Assembly: GCA_963675955.2 (NCBI GenBank)
Contig: CAXXVR010000007.1
Span: forward strand, 620,001-684,000
DNA length: 64,000 nucleotides
Source of the DNA: Desulfocicer sp963675955
GTDB taxonomy: Bacteria; Desulfobacterota; Desulfobacteria; Desulfobacterales; Desulfobacteraceae
Reading direction: 5' to 3'
Shown: piece by piece, positions 43,267-52,018 of the stretch
Layout: every line of letters starts with the position of its first letter
Numbering within the stretch: position 1 is the first letter of the stretch
Notes under the pieces: generated by a model
The model's database searches: none
What the model was told of the DNA's origin: nothing
The model's input: only the letters and a program-made list of their open reading frames with translations
Program-made: the position numbers and the translations under genes

Positions 43267-45288
43267 TCAAATAACGGGCAAGGCAATGGTAAATTTTGCC
43301 CCACCCAGATGGCTTTTATTAATTGTCATGGTTCCCCGGTGGTCACTTACGATGCGTTGACACAGGCTAAGGCCTATACCGGTACTGTAGGATTTTGTGG
43401 TGAAAAAGGGTTCCAGCACTTTTTTCCTCAACTCCCGGGCAATCCCCGGACCGGAGTCATCCACCGTCACCATGACCCAATCGCCTTCCACAAAGGAGGT
43501 AACTTCAATTCTCCTTTTATCCTGATGAATGGACATGGCATCGGCGGCATTGCTGATAAGGTTTAATATCAATTCCTCAATCAGCTGGGGTTCGGCAAGG
43601 CAGCAGGGAAGATTCTTGGAAAGTTTCTTTTCAACCAGAATTTTTTTATGGGCAAGGGTAACCCTTGAAAGATGAATGGCATCCTGAATGGGAGTATTCA
43701 GATCAATGGGGGCAAAATGGGGTTCTGTGGGTTTTGAAAAATCCATAACCCGCTTGATCACCCGTTCAATTTTCCTGGATGCTGACTGAATCTCATCCAT
43801 GGTGGCATATATTTTATCGGCATTATCTCCCTTTTCAAACATTTTTTTCAGTGCCCTTAAATATATGTTTATACCTGACAGAGGATTTCTGATTTCATGG
43901 GCAATGCCAGCCGCCACATGGCCCAGGGAAACCATTTTTTCCTGAACCATGAGCAGACGTTCCAGCTCCCTTGCCCGGGTCATGTCAAGGGTGGTCAAAA
44001 GCCGGGCAGGTTGTCCCTGATATTTAATGGGGCTTAATTTGCAGTTAAGCCATTTCAGCCCCCCGTGCGTTCCAGACTCCTCCGAGGTGTAATATCTGAA
44101 ATTAAATTCAGTCAAATTGGAATTTTCCTGGCTGATTTCCCGATGAAATTGCCGCACCACCGGCAGATCTTCTTCATGGATCAATTCAAATCCCGCTGAA
44201 TAGAGCGGCTTGAAATAATCCATGATATCAATCTGTCGTGGATTATTGTAAATGGGAATTCCATTTTTAATGATGGAGATACCGTTGGGGGAATGTTCCA
44301 CCAGATCTCGGAACTGTTTTTCACTGTTCTGCAGGGCTTTTGTCCGTTGCTGCACCTCTTTTTTAAGAGTATTATTCCACATCAATATGGTACCGGTAAT
44401 AATGGATACGGCCAGACTGATGCCCATAATGACCGCCCAGAATACAACACTTTCATAAAAACGGTAGGGTTCAAGGTGAATCCATTTCTGATCTATGGCC
44501 TTTTTCTCACTGGCACTCAAACTCATGAGGGTTTTAGTTAAAATCGTATCCAATATGGGCCATCTGGGATTAGTTCCAATGCTCAGCTCCAGTACAAAAT
44601 CAGTATCTCCGGCCAGGCGCAGATTGGTCAGTTTTTCCTGCTCAATGACATAAAGGGCATTGGGAATTTCCATGATCATGGCATCCAGCTCTCCGAAAGA
44701 GACTTTTTGCATGCCCTCCCGCCCATTAATCACATCTATAAAATGCAACTCCGGATAGTGACTGCGCAGGTATTCTCCCACTGCATAGGCCTGGGGCACA
44801 CCAATACGCATACCCTGCATCTCGTCCAGGGCCAGGGTTCCCTGGAACGTGGTGCGGACAATAATGGTGTTTTTTAAATTAATGTACGGGGGAGACCAGT
44901 TTAAAAATTTACGACGTTCCAGTGTGGCCTGGCCAGCACTGATCACATCCACAGTTCCCATACGGGCAAGGTCAAGGAGATCTTTCCAGGTATCATTACG
45001 AACAATTTTAAACTTAAATTCAAGTTTTTTCTCGATGAGATAAATGTAATCGGCCACAAGGCCGGTGTACCTTCCATTTTCATCAAAGAACTCCAAAGGC
45101 TCCCAGTCGGGGGACGGTGCCAGGGTAATTTTCCCGGAATTGGCTTTTAGCCACAGACGTTCTTCTGTAGTCAGATCCGGTCCATCTGAAAATAAAAAGT
45201 GCTGCCAGGGAACAAACAGCAACGCAAAGCACCCCATGACCATTATCAATACAAATATGGATACCATAAAATGTCTGGCTGTTATCAT
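43267..45288 (-). CDS. Membrane histidine kinase with periplasmic solute-binding sensor domain
   Basis: About 673 residues from the ATG at 45288 (MITARHFMVSIFV); a longer frame upstream overlaps a repeat and looks spurious. Order: TM1 (8-25), a periplasmic SBP_bac_3-type domain (about 45-265, with LTTEERLWLKAN and WEPLEFFDENGRYTGLVADY), TM2 (about 283-305), PAS (about 330-450), HisKA with His in GIAHEIRNPLSGI, and HATPase with NLISNAADAM and DDSGPGIA. The solute-binding domain suggests direct sensing of a small periplasmic molecule. With the sigma-54 regulator it forms a two-component pair. The adjacent transporter and methyltransferases suggest a methylated amine or betaine as signal; this is inference. 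Confidence 0.9.
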   Translation of the reverse strand: MITARHFMVSIFVLIMVMGCFALLFVPWQHFLFSDGPDLTTEERLWLKANSGKITLAPSPDWEPLEFFDENGRYTGLVADYIYLIEKKLEFKFKIVRNDTWKDLLDLARMGTVDVISAGQATLERRKFLNWSPPYINLKNTIIVRTTFQGTLALDEMQGMRIGVPQAYAVGEYLRSHYPELHFIDVINGREGMQKVSFGELDAMIMEIPNALYVIEQEKLTNLRLAGDTDFVLELSIGTNPRWPILDTILTKTLMSLSASEKKAIDQKWIHLEPYRFYESVVFWAVIMGISLAVSIITGTILMWNNTLKKEVQQRTKALQNSEKQFRDLVEHSPNGISIIKNGIPIYNNPRQIDIMDYFKPLYSAGFELIHEEDLPVVRQFHREISQENSNLTEFNFRYYTSEESGTHGGLKWLNCKLSPIKYQGQPARLLTTLDMTRARELERLLMVQEKMVSLGHVAAGIAHEIRNPLSGINIYLRALKKMFEKGDNADKIYATMDEIQSASRKIERVIKRVMDFSKPTEPHFAPIDLNTPIQDAIHLSRVTLAHKKILVEKKLSKNLPCCLAEPQLIEELILNLISNAADAMSIHQDKRRIEVTSFVEGDWVMVTVDDSGPGIARELRKKVLEPFFTTKSYSTGIGLSLCQRIVSDHRGTMTINKSHLGGAKFTIALPVI

Positions 45289-45446
45289 GTAAAAGCCTTT
45301 AAAAAAGTTAAAACCAATATTTTCATTTTCTGACAAGATGATTCTCTTCTCCTGACGCGTTACGACAACCAGGTTGCCATGGTTTAGCAGAAACATATAA
45401 AATCTAATGCAAAATGGATACCATTTAATTTTAAAGGACTTTTTAC

Positions 45447-45485
45447 GAATTCCGGGGACACCAGAATTGAATTCCGGGGACACCA
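45447..45485 (+). repeat. Two exact 17-bp direct repeats
   Basis: GAATTCCGGGGACACCA occurs at 45447-45463 and 45469-45485 (22-bp period), upstream of the histidine kinase gene. From memory, similar sequences flank small transposases in other genomes; here no transposase is attached, so it may be the scar of an element. The remaining spacer 45486-45659 shows nothing else. Confidence 0.6.
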
Positions 45486-45659
45486 TACTTAATTATTTAT
45501 CAACAAGCCTATTCAACTTTACAATGCATAAAGTTGGATCTTGGATTAACGTTGCAATCACAAGGGTGACCAATGATTATTTTTAATATTTGTAAGTGCT
45601 TACTATTTCCCACCTAATTTCCATGAATAAAGGGGGTCACATCCTGTGAATTGGCATTG

Positions 45660-46337
45660 TTATGGATTTTCTTTACTTTCTTTATACCAACCTTCATTGC
45701 TATACAGTTTATCCATACATTCTTCACAAATTCCATGACTAAATTCTGCATTTGAATGATCTTGAATATATTTTTCTATTTGATTCCAATAGCCCTTATT
45801 ATCACGTATTTTTTTGCATTTTGCACATATCGGTAACAATCCGGTTAATGTTTTAACCTCACTTAGAGCATCTTTAAGTTCTTGATTTATCTGAGTTAAT
45901 TCAGCGGCTTGTTTCTCTATTTCTTGTTTCTGCCTATTAATTGTACCTACAACTTCCTTGAGACTGGTAAAAAATACAGTTGCTGAAACAAAAAACACAG
46001 CAGTTGTAATAATAAAAGTGATTGTTAGGAGAGCCCAGACTGTGGGCATCAAGATGTATTCCCTCGCATCTCCGGGAAAAGTTATGTGGCCATTCATCCA
46101 CATGTAGGAGCAAATAGAAACAAGAGCACAATAAAAAATGGCGCTGATGATTCCAGCTCTTAATCCCAGAGCAATCCCTGCTATAAAAATGCAGGGAGCC
46201 GCAAAGTAAAATCCCGCTGAAATAAGGCCATACTGCAAAAAAGCAGTAAGGCTTAAGATCGTAAAAATCAATAGTAAAAATGAAACAAGCCATCGATCAT
46301 TTATTCTTCTTCTGAACAGAAAAATAACCAAGATCAT
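45660..46337 (-). pseudogene. Membrane protein with C-terminal zinc-ribbon-like motif, 3' part (split by IS256)
   Basis: The frame 45660-46337 gives 225 residues: four or five membrane segments, a coiled coil (NRQKQEIEKQAAELTQINQEL) and a C-terminal CAKC...CEEC four-cysteine motif likely to bind zinc. Its ATG at 46337 lies inside the 9-bp target duplication of the IS256 element, so this is not the natural N-terminus. Joining it to 47861-48115 across the insertion restores one frame of about 307 residues with six helices. Residues after the coiled coil resemble C-terminal tails of signalling proteins in related bacteria. The function is unknown; a membrane sensor is plausible. Confidence 0.75.
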
Positions 46338-46473
46338 GTTAGTGTAAAATCTTTTCTGTAAATTCGAAATTCAGCATGGGGCAAGGATTTTAAAATCCTT
46401 GGGTTGAAAATGCTGGGTCGAAACTTAATGTTCCTTTTTTGTTCAACGACCAAATCAAACAGAAAGGATAAGC

Positions 46474-47637
46474 ATGACCCAGCAGAATCAGAATACAGGA
46501 ATTGAATCGATTTTGGAAATTATTAATGAATTTGGCATGGATGGATTGGAAGACGCCATATCTATCCTTATAAATGAGGCCATGAAGGCAGAAAGATCCT
46601 ATGCCCTCAAAGCCCGGCCTTGGGAAAGGACAGAATCCCGTGCCGGTTATGCCAATGGTTTTAAAGATAGAAGTGTCGCCACTCGCCTTGGGAGCTTGAA
46701 CCTGAAAGTGCCTCAGGTGAGAGGGGACGTAAATTTTTACCCTTCCGCTCTGGAGAAAGGGCTCCGGTCAGAAAGGGCACTGACAGTGTCTCTGGCTGAG
46801 ATGTATGTTCAAGGGGTATCCACCCGTAAGGTATCTGCAATCTTAGAAAAAATGTGCGGCCTAAAAGTAAGCAGCACCCAGGTTAGCAATGCCGCAAAGC
46901 AATTGGATGAAGAGTTGGAGAAATGGAGGGCTCGGCCGCTTGGTAGCATTCCGTTTCTCCAATTGGATGCCAGGTATGAAAAGGTCCGGCAAGATGGAGT
47001 CGTTAGATCCTGTGCGGTCCTCATTGCCACAGGAATAATGGATGATGGCAAAAGAACCGTATTGGGAGTCAGCGTCTCGCTGAGTGAGGCCGAAGTGCAT
47101 TGGCGTGAATTTTTATTGTCTTTGAAATCCAGGGGAATGCATGGTGTAAGATTGATAACCAGTGATGACCACACAGGATTAAAAGCAGCCTTGAATTCCG
47201 TATACCCGAGTATCCCCTGGCAACGGTGCCAAGTTCATCTGCAAAGAAATGCGACAGCATATGTCCCAAAGGTGGCCATGCGGGAAGAGGTGGCCAGAGA
47301 TATCAGAACAATATTTAATGCACCTGATAAAGCAGAAGCAGAAAGGTTTTTGGAAATCGCAGTTGAAAAGTACAGCAAAACAGCCTCAAAATTATCAGGG
47401 TGGCTTGAGCAAAATATACCAGAAGGGCTTACAGTCTTTTCGCTGCCGGATAATCAAAGGAAACGGTTGAGATCCACGAATATGGTCGAACGTTTAAATC
47501 GGGAAATCAAGCGCAGGACCAGGGTTGCAAGCCTTTTCCCAAATGAAGCGTCACTATTGAGGTTAGTAACTGCCATTTTGGTGGAAACCAGTGAAGAATG
47601 GGAAACTGGTAAAAGGTACTTGTCGGTAACGAAATAG
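46474..47637 (+). CDS. IS256 family transposase
   Basis: A 387-residue Mutator-type transposase. The DDE residues fall in LQLDARYEKV (Asp), LITSDDHTGLKAAL (Asp) and NMVERLNREIKRRTRV (Glu). The zinc-like Cys-x2-His occurs in WQRCQVHLQRN. The length is normal and the frame intact, so the enzyme may be active. AGAAAGGAT precedes the start. Confidence 0.95.
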   Translation: MTQQNQNTGIESILEIINEFGMDGLEDAISILINEAMKAERSYALKARPWERTESRAGYANGFKDRSVATRLGSLNLKVPQVRGDVNFYPSALEKGLRSERALTVSLAEMYVQGVSTRKVSAILEKMCGLKVSSTQVSNAAKQLDEELEKWRARPLGSIPFLQLDARYEKVRQDGVVRSCAVLIATGIMDDGKRTVLGVSVSLSEAEVHWREFLLSLKSRGMHGVRLITSDDHTGLKAALNSVYPSIPWQRCQVHLQRNATAYVPKVAMREEVARDIRTIFNAPDKAEAERFLEIAVEKYSKTASKLSGWLEQNIPEGLTVFSLPDNQRKRLRSTNMVERLNREIKRRTRVASLFPNEASLLRLVTAILVETSEEWETGKRYLSVTK

Positions 47638-47661
47638 GCAAACACACATATCATGTTCCTT

Positions 47662-47790
47662 CCGGCCCCACCAAAAAACAAATGGAGTGGTGAGATCAGT
47701 CAAGAAAAAAATCGGAGGGACCCCGCAGGGGAAACCGATTTTTTTCTTGACTTATCTCACCACGGAATTACAAATTTTGGGGCCGGAGGG
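47662..47790. repeat. Long nested inverted repeat inside the IS256 tail
   Basis: Between the transposase stop and the right end: outer arms CCGGCCCCA / TGGGGCCGG, then GTGGTGAGAT / ATCTCACCAC, then AGTCAAGAAAAAAATCGG / CCGATTTTTTTCTTGACT, with a short GC-rich tip. It folds into one stem of more than 35 bp. It looks like a small palindromic element or a strong termination structure within the IS. Confidence 0.75.
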
Positions 47791-47860
47791 CAACAGGCAA
47801 ACTTTTGAAATAAAAAAGGAACTGACTCAGACAGAATTTACAGAAAAAAACTTGCATTAT

Positions 47861-48115
47861 CAAGATCATTATTGAAATGAAAAAATGACTTATATGGTTG
47901 AAGTTCAAAACAGTCTGGTAAAGGCGAAAGAAAGATAGTGGCAGCCCAATTATTGCCAGAATCAATAAAATAGTTGAAACACTTTCCAAAAAACGGCGAC
48001 GAATCAAATTGAGTTGAGATGTTATATCAATTTGTTGGTTTGATGAATTATTTTGAGCATTCGTTAAAATAGGCAACATATTGAACTCCAAAGATTTTAG
48101 TAGTTTTTCAGCCAT
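47861..48115 (-). pseudogene. Membrane protein, 5' part (split by IS256)
   Basis: 85 residues from the ATG at 48115 to the insertion point: a polar start and two membrane helices (SVSTILLILAIIGLPLSFF and the beginning of HFFISIMIL). Beyond 47861 the frame runs into the IS end. The last codons ATG ATC TTG are the target duplication, and the reading frame continues at 46328 (VIFLFRR) once the element is removed. Confidence 0.75.
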
Positions 48116-48437
48116 TAAAGATTTGTTTGGAGAATAGATACCTACTTACCCATTGACCAATATTCACAATAATCATTTTATTCTGAATAGAATTTTATTT
48201 GTGCCGATCACAGTAAGTTACAATCGATAAAAGATTATTGTGTTGGGCTGGATATCATTCATACTTTATTATTTAACTGTATGGTACACTTATTGTCCAA
48301 ATCCACATCCCTGTTTTATATTAAAAAGGGCATATCAGGATTTGGGAATCATGTAAACCGACACCAAAAATCAACTTTATAATATATAAAATTGATTTAC
48401 CGGGATACAATTTAATACATTATAGAATAGAAAGCTA
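48116..48437. other. Intergenic AT-rich region
   Basis: About 320 bp upstream of the split membrane-protein gene (-) and the methylase remnant (+). No gene, clear promoter or repeat was recognised. Confidence 0.4.
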
Positions 48438-48708
48438 ATGCCCAATCTAAAAATCCCAAAAAAGCTGATTGAAGTAGCCCCACCTACCCCTTGAGGACAT
48501 CAATGCCGCTGCCTCCCGGGAAAAATCCATCCGGAAAAGCTTCCGGCCTTTCACGACCCCTTTGCCGGTGGTGCCTCCATCCATCCCCCTGGAGGCCCAG
48601 AGAATCGGCTTAGAAAGCTACGCCAGCGATCTCAACCCCGTGGCGGTGATGATCAACAAGGCAATGATCAAAACTCCCCCTAAATTTACAGGCCGTCCTC
48701 CGGTGAGG
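48438..48708 (+). pseudogene. Remnant of a DUF1156-type DNA methylase gene
   Basis: Three short stretches in different frames read like the N-terminus of the large COG1743/DUF1156 adenine methylases: MPNLKIPKKLIEVA (48438 onward), EDINAAASREKSIRKS, then DPFAGGASI and LEAQRIGLESYASDLNPVAV with INKAMIKTPPKFTGRPPV after it. A stop, at least two frame changes and an internal deletion (the segment between SIRKS and DPFAGG, normally over 300 residues) separate them. The gene stops where the convergent sirtuin gene begins. It is clearly dead. Such methylases belong to phage-defence modules. Confidence 0.7.
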
Positions 48709-49519
48709 AAAGGAAAGACACAATCTTTTTCAGATGCTCACCCCCCGGGCCATCCAGCACAACCCCCCGGGGATGATTTTGGGCAAGGGAACGAAAGGGA
48801 TTGTCGGTGATATTGACGTCAATCAGGATGGCCCGGGGATTTCTGTAAATCACATTTCCGATGTGCATGGGCAAGGTGGTGGCACCAGCTGTACCCACCA
48901 CCAGTAAAAGATCCGTTGCGGTTGCCCACTGAAAGGCCGTTTCCGCCTGGAACAGGGCTTCATCATAATATTCATCAAACCACAACACATGGGGCCGGGC
49001 AAGTCCCTGGCACCGGGGGCAGTGCAAAAGCTCTTTTTCCTTGCGAGTCACCGGCTGATTTTTCTTCTTATACCCCACCTGATCAGGAAAGGGAAAAAGG
49101 GTGTCGCAACAGCCCCGGGAGCATCTCATGAAATTAAGGTTACCGTGAATCTGGAAGGTTCTCAATTCACTGTTTCCCGCCATAAGGTGCAGGCCGTCAA
49201 CGTTCTGAGTAATCAGGCGAAACCGGTCGCCAAACAATGCCTCCATCTCCACAACGGCCCTGTGACCATCATTGGGAACCGCTTTGACGCAGACGGTACG
49301 GCGATAGAGATACCATGCCCACACCTCCCAGGGGTCCCGGGAAAACATGGCCTGGGTGGCCATCTCTTCGGGCCGGTATTCCCGGGATCCCACGGTCCAG
49401 TAGCCTTCCGGTCCCCTGAAGGTGGGGATGCCGCTCTCAGCGGAAATCCCCGCACCGGTCAGCACCGTCAATCGCCCATCACCGTCCTTGAACTGTTTCA
49501 GTAGATTTTCCAAGGTCAT
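48686..49519 (-). CDS. Sir2-family NAD-dependent protein deacylase
   Basis: 277 residues from the ATG at 49519, which has GGAGG just upstream; the frame extends ten codons further without such a site. The Sir2 core is intact: GAGISAESGIPTFRG (NAD site), TQNVDGLH, catalytic His in FQIHGNLN, a four-cysteine zinc module (CSRGCC ... CPRC), RPHVLWFDE and VVGTAGATTLP. It removes acyl groups from lysines using NAD. The length and single-domain form match CobB-like housekeeping sirtuins, not the larger defence SIR2 proteins. Its 3' end overlaps the methylase remnant by about 20 bp. Confidence 0.9.
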   Translation of the reverse strand: MTLENLLKQFKDGDGRLTVLTGAGISAESGIPTFRGPEGYWTVGSREYRPEEMATQAMFSRDPWEVWAWYLYRRTVCVKAVPNDGHRAVVEMEALFGDRFRLITQNVDGLHLMAGNSELRTFQIHGNLNFMRCSRGCCDTLFPFPDQVGYKKKNQPVTRKEKELLHCPRCQGLARPHVLWFDEYYDEALFQAETAFQWATATDLLLVVGTAGATTLPMHIGNVIYRNPRAILIDVNITDNPFRSLAQNHPRGVVLDGPGGEHLKKIVSFLSSPEDGL

Positions 49520-49852
49520 TGTCACCTCCGCCTGTGATTTCAATGTCAAAAAAACGTATCCGACACCGAAATAACTACATTTTCTTATTTATACCATAAA
49601 TAGTTGGGAATACATTTTAAAATCAAAACAAAAACTATGAATAAATTCCCTTGACCTTAAAAATAGTGGCTGGTATATCAATTTTTGTTGTAGTTTAACT
49701 ATTTAACTGTTTCAGGACAAAGATCCATGACAAAAAGTACCGCAACCCATATATCAATCGTCAGCCCTCTTCAGCCACGGCATGGCAGAAGAGATGTGCA
49801 TGGCCACAGGAGCGCCTCTTTGTAACCGATCCGTTTTAAATAAAGATTATCC
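49520..49852. other. Intergenic / untranslated leader region before the MATE gene
   Basis: About 330 bp, AT-rich at its left, then a GC-richer stretch 49740-49840 able to form several short stems (for example GAAGAG/CTCTTT) directly before an intrinsic terminator. It may be a regulatory leader; no known riboswitch class was recognised. Confidence 0.4.
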
Positions 49853-49887
49853 AAAGCCCGCTTCGTAAAGAAGCGGGCTTTTTTGTT
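49853..49887 (+). terminator. Intrinsic terminator just before the MATE start (possible attenuator)
   Basis: Stem AAGCCCGCTTC/GAAGCGGGCTT followed by TTTTTTGTTTT. Its T tract runs directly into the GGAG ribosome binding site of the MATE gene. No gene ends upstream on this strand within 2 kb apart from a pseudogene, which fits a leader attenuator. Confidence 0.75.
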
Positions 49888-49902
49888 TTGGAGAAACAAT
49901 AT

Positions 49903-51261
49903 ATGTTAAAGTTCAGTAAATCACAGAAACGTTTTTTAGGATTACTGCTAACCCTGGCGATACCCATTGCATTGCAGAATCTTCTGACCTGCTCCATGAG
50001 TGTCATTGACATCCTCATGGTGGGCCAGCTCAATGAAACCGCCATCGCAGCCGTGGGCATTGCCAATCAATTTGTCTTCATGTTTATTGTTATTCAGTAC
50101 GGCATCCACTCCGGGGTATCTATTTTCACAGCCCAGTACTGGGGGAAAAAAGAGATGAGCCGGATCAAACAGCTGTCCGGCATGGGTATTTTGGTTGGGC
50201 TTGCCGTGGCAGCTGTGTTCAGTTATGTGGCCCTGATTCTGCCGGACAACCTCATCTGCCTTTTCTCAAAGGATGAGGCAGTCGTTCTCCTTGGGGCCGA
50301 TTATATCAGGATAGTGGGCGTTTCCTTTGCCTTTTCCGCCGTAATCTTTTCATTCATGTGCAACTTGAGAAGTATGGGTTTTGTTAAGGTACCCATGGTC
50401 TGTTCCATGGTGGCCGTCACCCTGAACATCGTGCTCAATTACATCCTTATCTTTGGGAAATTGGGATTCCCTGCCCTCGGAGTCACCGGGGCAGCCATTG
50501 CCACCTGTACCTCTAAAATTGTTGAGGGTCTTTTCATGGCCGGTATTATTTATGGAAAAAGATACCCTCTGGCCGCCACCTTCAAGGAGATGTTCAGTTT
50601 TGACAGACCTTTTTTGGGCCAAGTGCTTACCACCTGCTGGCCGGTATTCCTCAATGAGCTGTTCTGGGTAACGGGTATCAGCCTCTACAAACTGGTCTAC
50701 GCCCGGATCGGAACCGAATCCATTGCCGCCGTAAACATTGTGACCACCATCGAGGAATTTATGTTCATTCCCTTTTTCGGCATCTTCCATGGGGGGGCCA
50801 TCATGATCGGAAACAGCATCGGCGCAGGCCAGAAAAAAAACGCTCAGGCATACGGACAGTTCATTTTGATCACCCAGTTCATCATAGCTGTCGCTGCAGG
50901 CTTACTCATGATTTCCTCCCGGGAGTTTGTTCTCTCTTTTTACAACATTTCCCCGGCCACATACGAAAATGCATATTACCTGATGCTGGTGTCGGGGTTG
51001 ATCTTCTGGGCGAAGACGACTAATTTTACAACCATTGTCTCGGTTCTCCGGAGCGGGGGAGATACCCAGTTCGGCTTTTTGCTGGACCTCACTGGTGTCT
51101 GGTGCATTGGTGTTCCCATGGCTTTCTTTACCGCCTTCTACCTGGGACTGCCGGTTTATTGGGTTATGGCCCTTGTCGCCGTGGAAGAACTGTTCAAGCT
51201 GGGCGTGGGGATCCCACGTTTCTTTTCACAGAAATGGATCCGAAACCTTGTGACGGTTTGA
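49903..51261 (+). CDS. MATE family efflux transporter
   Basis: About 452 residues from the ATG at 49903 (GGAG ten bases before). Twelve membrane helices in two six-helix halves, MATE/NorM family. The first half begins with LALPIALQNLLTCSMSVIDILMVGQL (residues about 12-37) and includes the conserved GIANQFVFM region. The second half repeats the pattern from WPVFLNELFWVTGISLY. Members export drugs or organic cations in exchange for Na+ or H+. The upstream terminator suggests expression is controlled by attenuation. It converges on the NifX-like gene, 12 bp away. Confidence 0.9.
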   Translation: MLKFSKSQKRFLGLLLTLAIPIALQNLLTCSMSVIDILMVGQLNETAIAAVGIANQFVFMFIVIQYGIHSGVSIFTAQYWGKKEMSRIKQLSGMGILVGLAVAAVFSYVALILPDNLICLFSKDEAVVLLGADYIRIVGVSFAFSAVIFSFMCNLRSMGFVKVPMVCSMVAVTLNIVLNYILIFGKLGFPALGVTGAAIATCTSKIVEGLFMAGIIYGKRYPLAATFKEMFSFDRPFLGQVLTTCWPVFLNELFWVTGISLYKLVYARIGTESIAAVNIVTTIEEFMFIPFFGIFHGGAIMIGNSIGAGQKKNAQAYGQFILITQFIIAVAAGLLMISSREFVLSFYNISPATYENAYYLMLVSGLIFWAKTTNFTTIVSVLRSGGDTQFGFLLDLTGVWCIGVPMAFFTAFYLGLPVYWVMALVAVEELFKLGVGIPRFFSQKWIRNLVTV

Positions 51262-51273
51262 TGAAAAAGGACC

Positions 51274-51828
51274 TTACCTTTGACCGCTGCCACCACCCAT
51301 CCCCTGGCCTCCGCCACCGCCCATGCCACGACCACCTCCGGCGATGCCACGCCCTCTTCCACCACCGCCCATGCCACGGCCACCGCCAGCGATGCCACGA
51401 CCTATTCCGCCACCGCCCATGCCACGACCACCACCAGCGATGCCACGCCCTCTTTTTACACCCGATTGGGGGGAAGGCGTTGTTGATGCTCCAGCCTGGT
51501 CATAAGCACCTTGTTTGAATTTGGCCAGGGCCTCCTGTACTGTATCTTGAGATGAGACCCCTTCAATAAGATTAACCCCGGCTGTTTGAAATACACTGGT
51601 GGCATTAGGACCGACACTACCGGTGAGAATGGCGTCCACATTTTTATCTGACACAAGCTTGGCAGCAGCGATTCCTGCTCCCTGGGGTTGTGCAGAAGCC
51701 GTATTTTCAATTGCCTCAAGTATAGCGCCTGTGTCTGTATCGATAATCAAAAACCAAGGAGCTCTGCCAAATCTGGCATCGGTATTCGCGTCAATGTTTT
51801 TACCTGTTGCTGTGATGCAAAGTTTCAT
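51274..51828 (-). CDS. NifX/NafY-like (dinitrogenase iron-molybdenum cofactor) domain protein with Gly/Arg repeat tail
   Basis: 184 residues. Residues 1-110 form a Nitro_FeMo-Co domain (PF02579): MKLCITATGKNIDANTDARF start, APWFLIIDTDTG and AILTGSVGPNA. Such stand-alone proteins bind iron-sulfur or iron-molybdenum clusters, but most are not part of nitrogen fixation. Residues 127-174 are three exact-length 16-residue repeats of the type GRGIAGGGRGMGGGG, followed by a degenerate end. The tail is low-complexity and probably disordered. AAGGAGAATGAC precedes the ATG. Confidence 0.8.
   Translation of the reverse strand: MKLCITATGKNIDANTDARFGRAPWFLIIDTDTGAILEAIENTASAQPQGAGIAAAKLVSDKNVDAILTGSVGPNATSVFQTAGVNLIEGVSSQDTVQEALAKFKQGAYDQAGASTTPSPQSGVKRGRGIAGGGRGMGGGGIGRGIAGGGRGMGGGGRGRGIAGGGRGMGGGGGQGMGGGSGQR
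51307..51450 (-). repeat. Three 48-bp tandem repeats in the NifX-like gene
   Basis: Three consecutive 48-bp units encode GRGIAGGGRGMGGGG plus one variable residue. They differ at a few third positions. The copy number is likely to vary between strains. Confidence 0.8.
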
Positions 51829-52018
51829 GTCATTCTCCTTTTATTTATATTTCCGGCACCATTTCTTCCATGAACCGGTAATCACCTCTAACCTGAACAA
51901 GTCAGAGGCAAAAAAGTTTTTTGATTCTCTTGACAAAATAACACGAATTTCAGAGATAAGAATCTAAAAAAGGGGGACACTCCACATTTTTTTTGACAAA
52001 GTACATTTCACCCCTTTT

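Larger units (their letters stand above)
46338..47860 (+). mobile_element. IS256-family insertion sequence
   Basis: A 1523-bp element bounded by imperfect terminal inverted repeats of about 27 bp. The left end 46338-46365 and right end 47834-47860 share the inner 14 bp TTTTCTGTAAATTC exactly. It is flanked by a 9-bp direct duplication CAAGATCAT (46329-46337 and 47861-47869), as expected for IS256. It carries one transposase gene and a 200-bp tail with a long nested palindrome. It interrupts a membrane-protein gene. Confidence 0.9.

Noticed and set aside
48686..49519. Defence-type SIR2 protein
   Set aside because: Compact single-domain length with a zinc module is that of a CobB-like deacylase; no defence partner gene is fused or adjacent in intact form.
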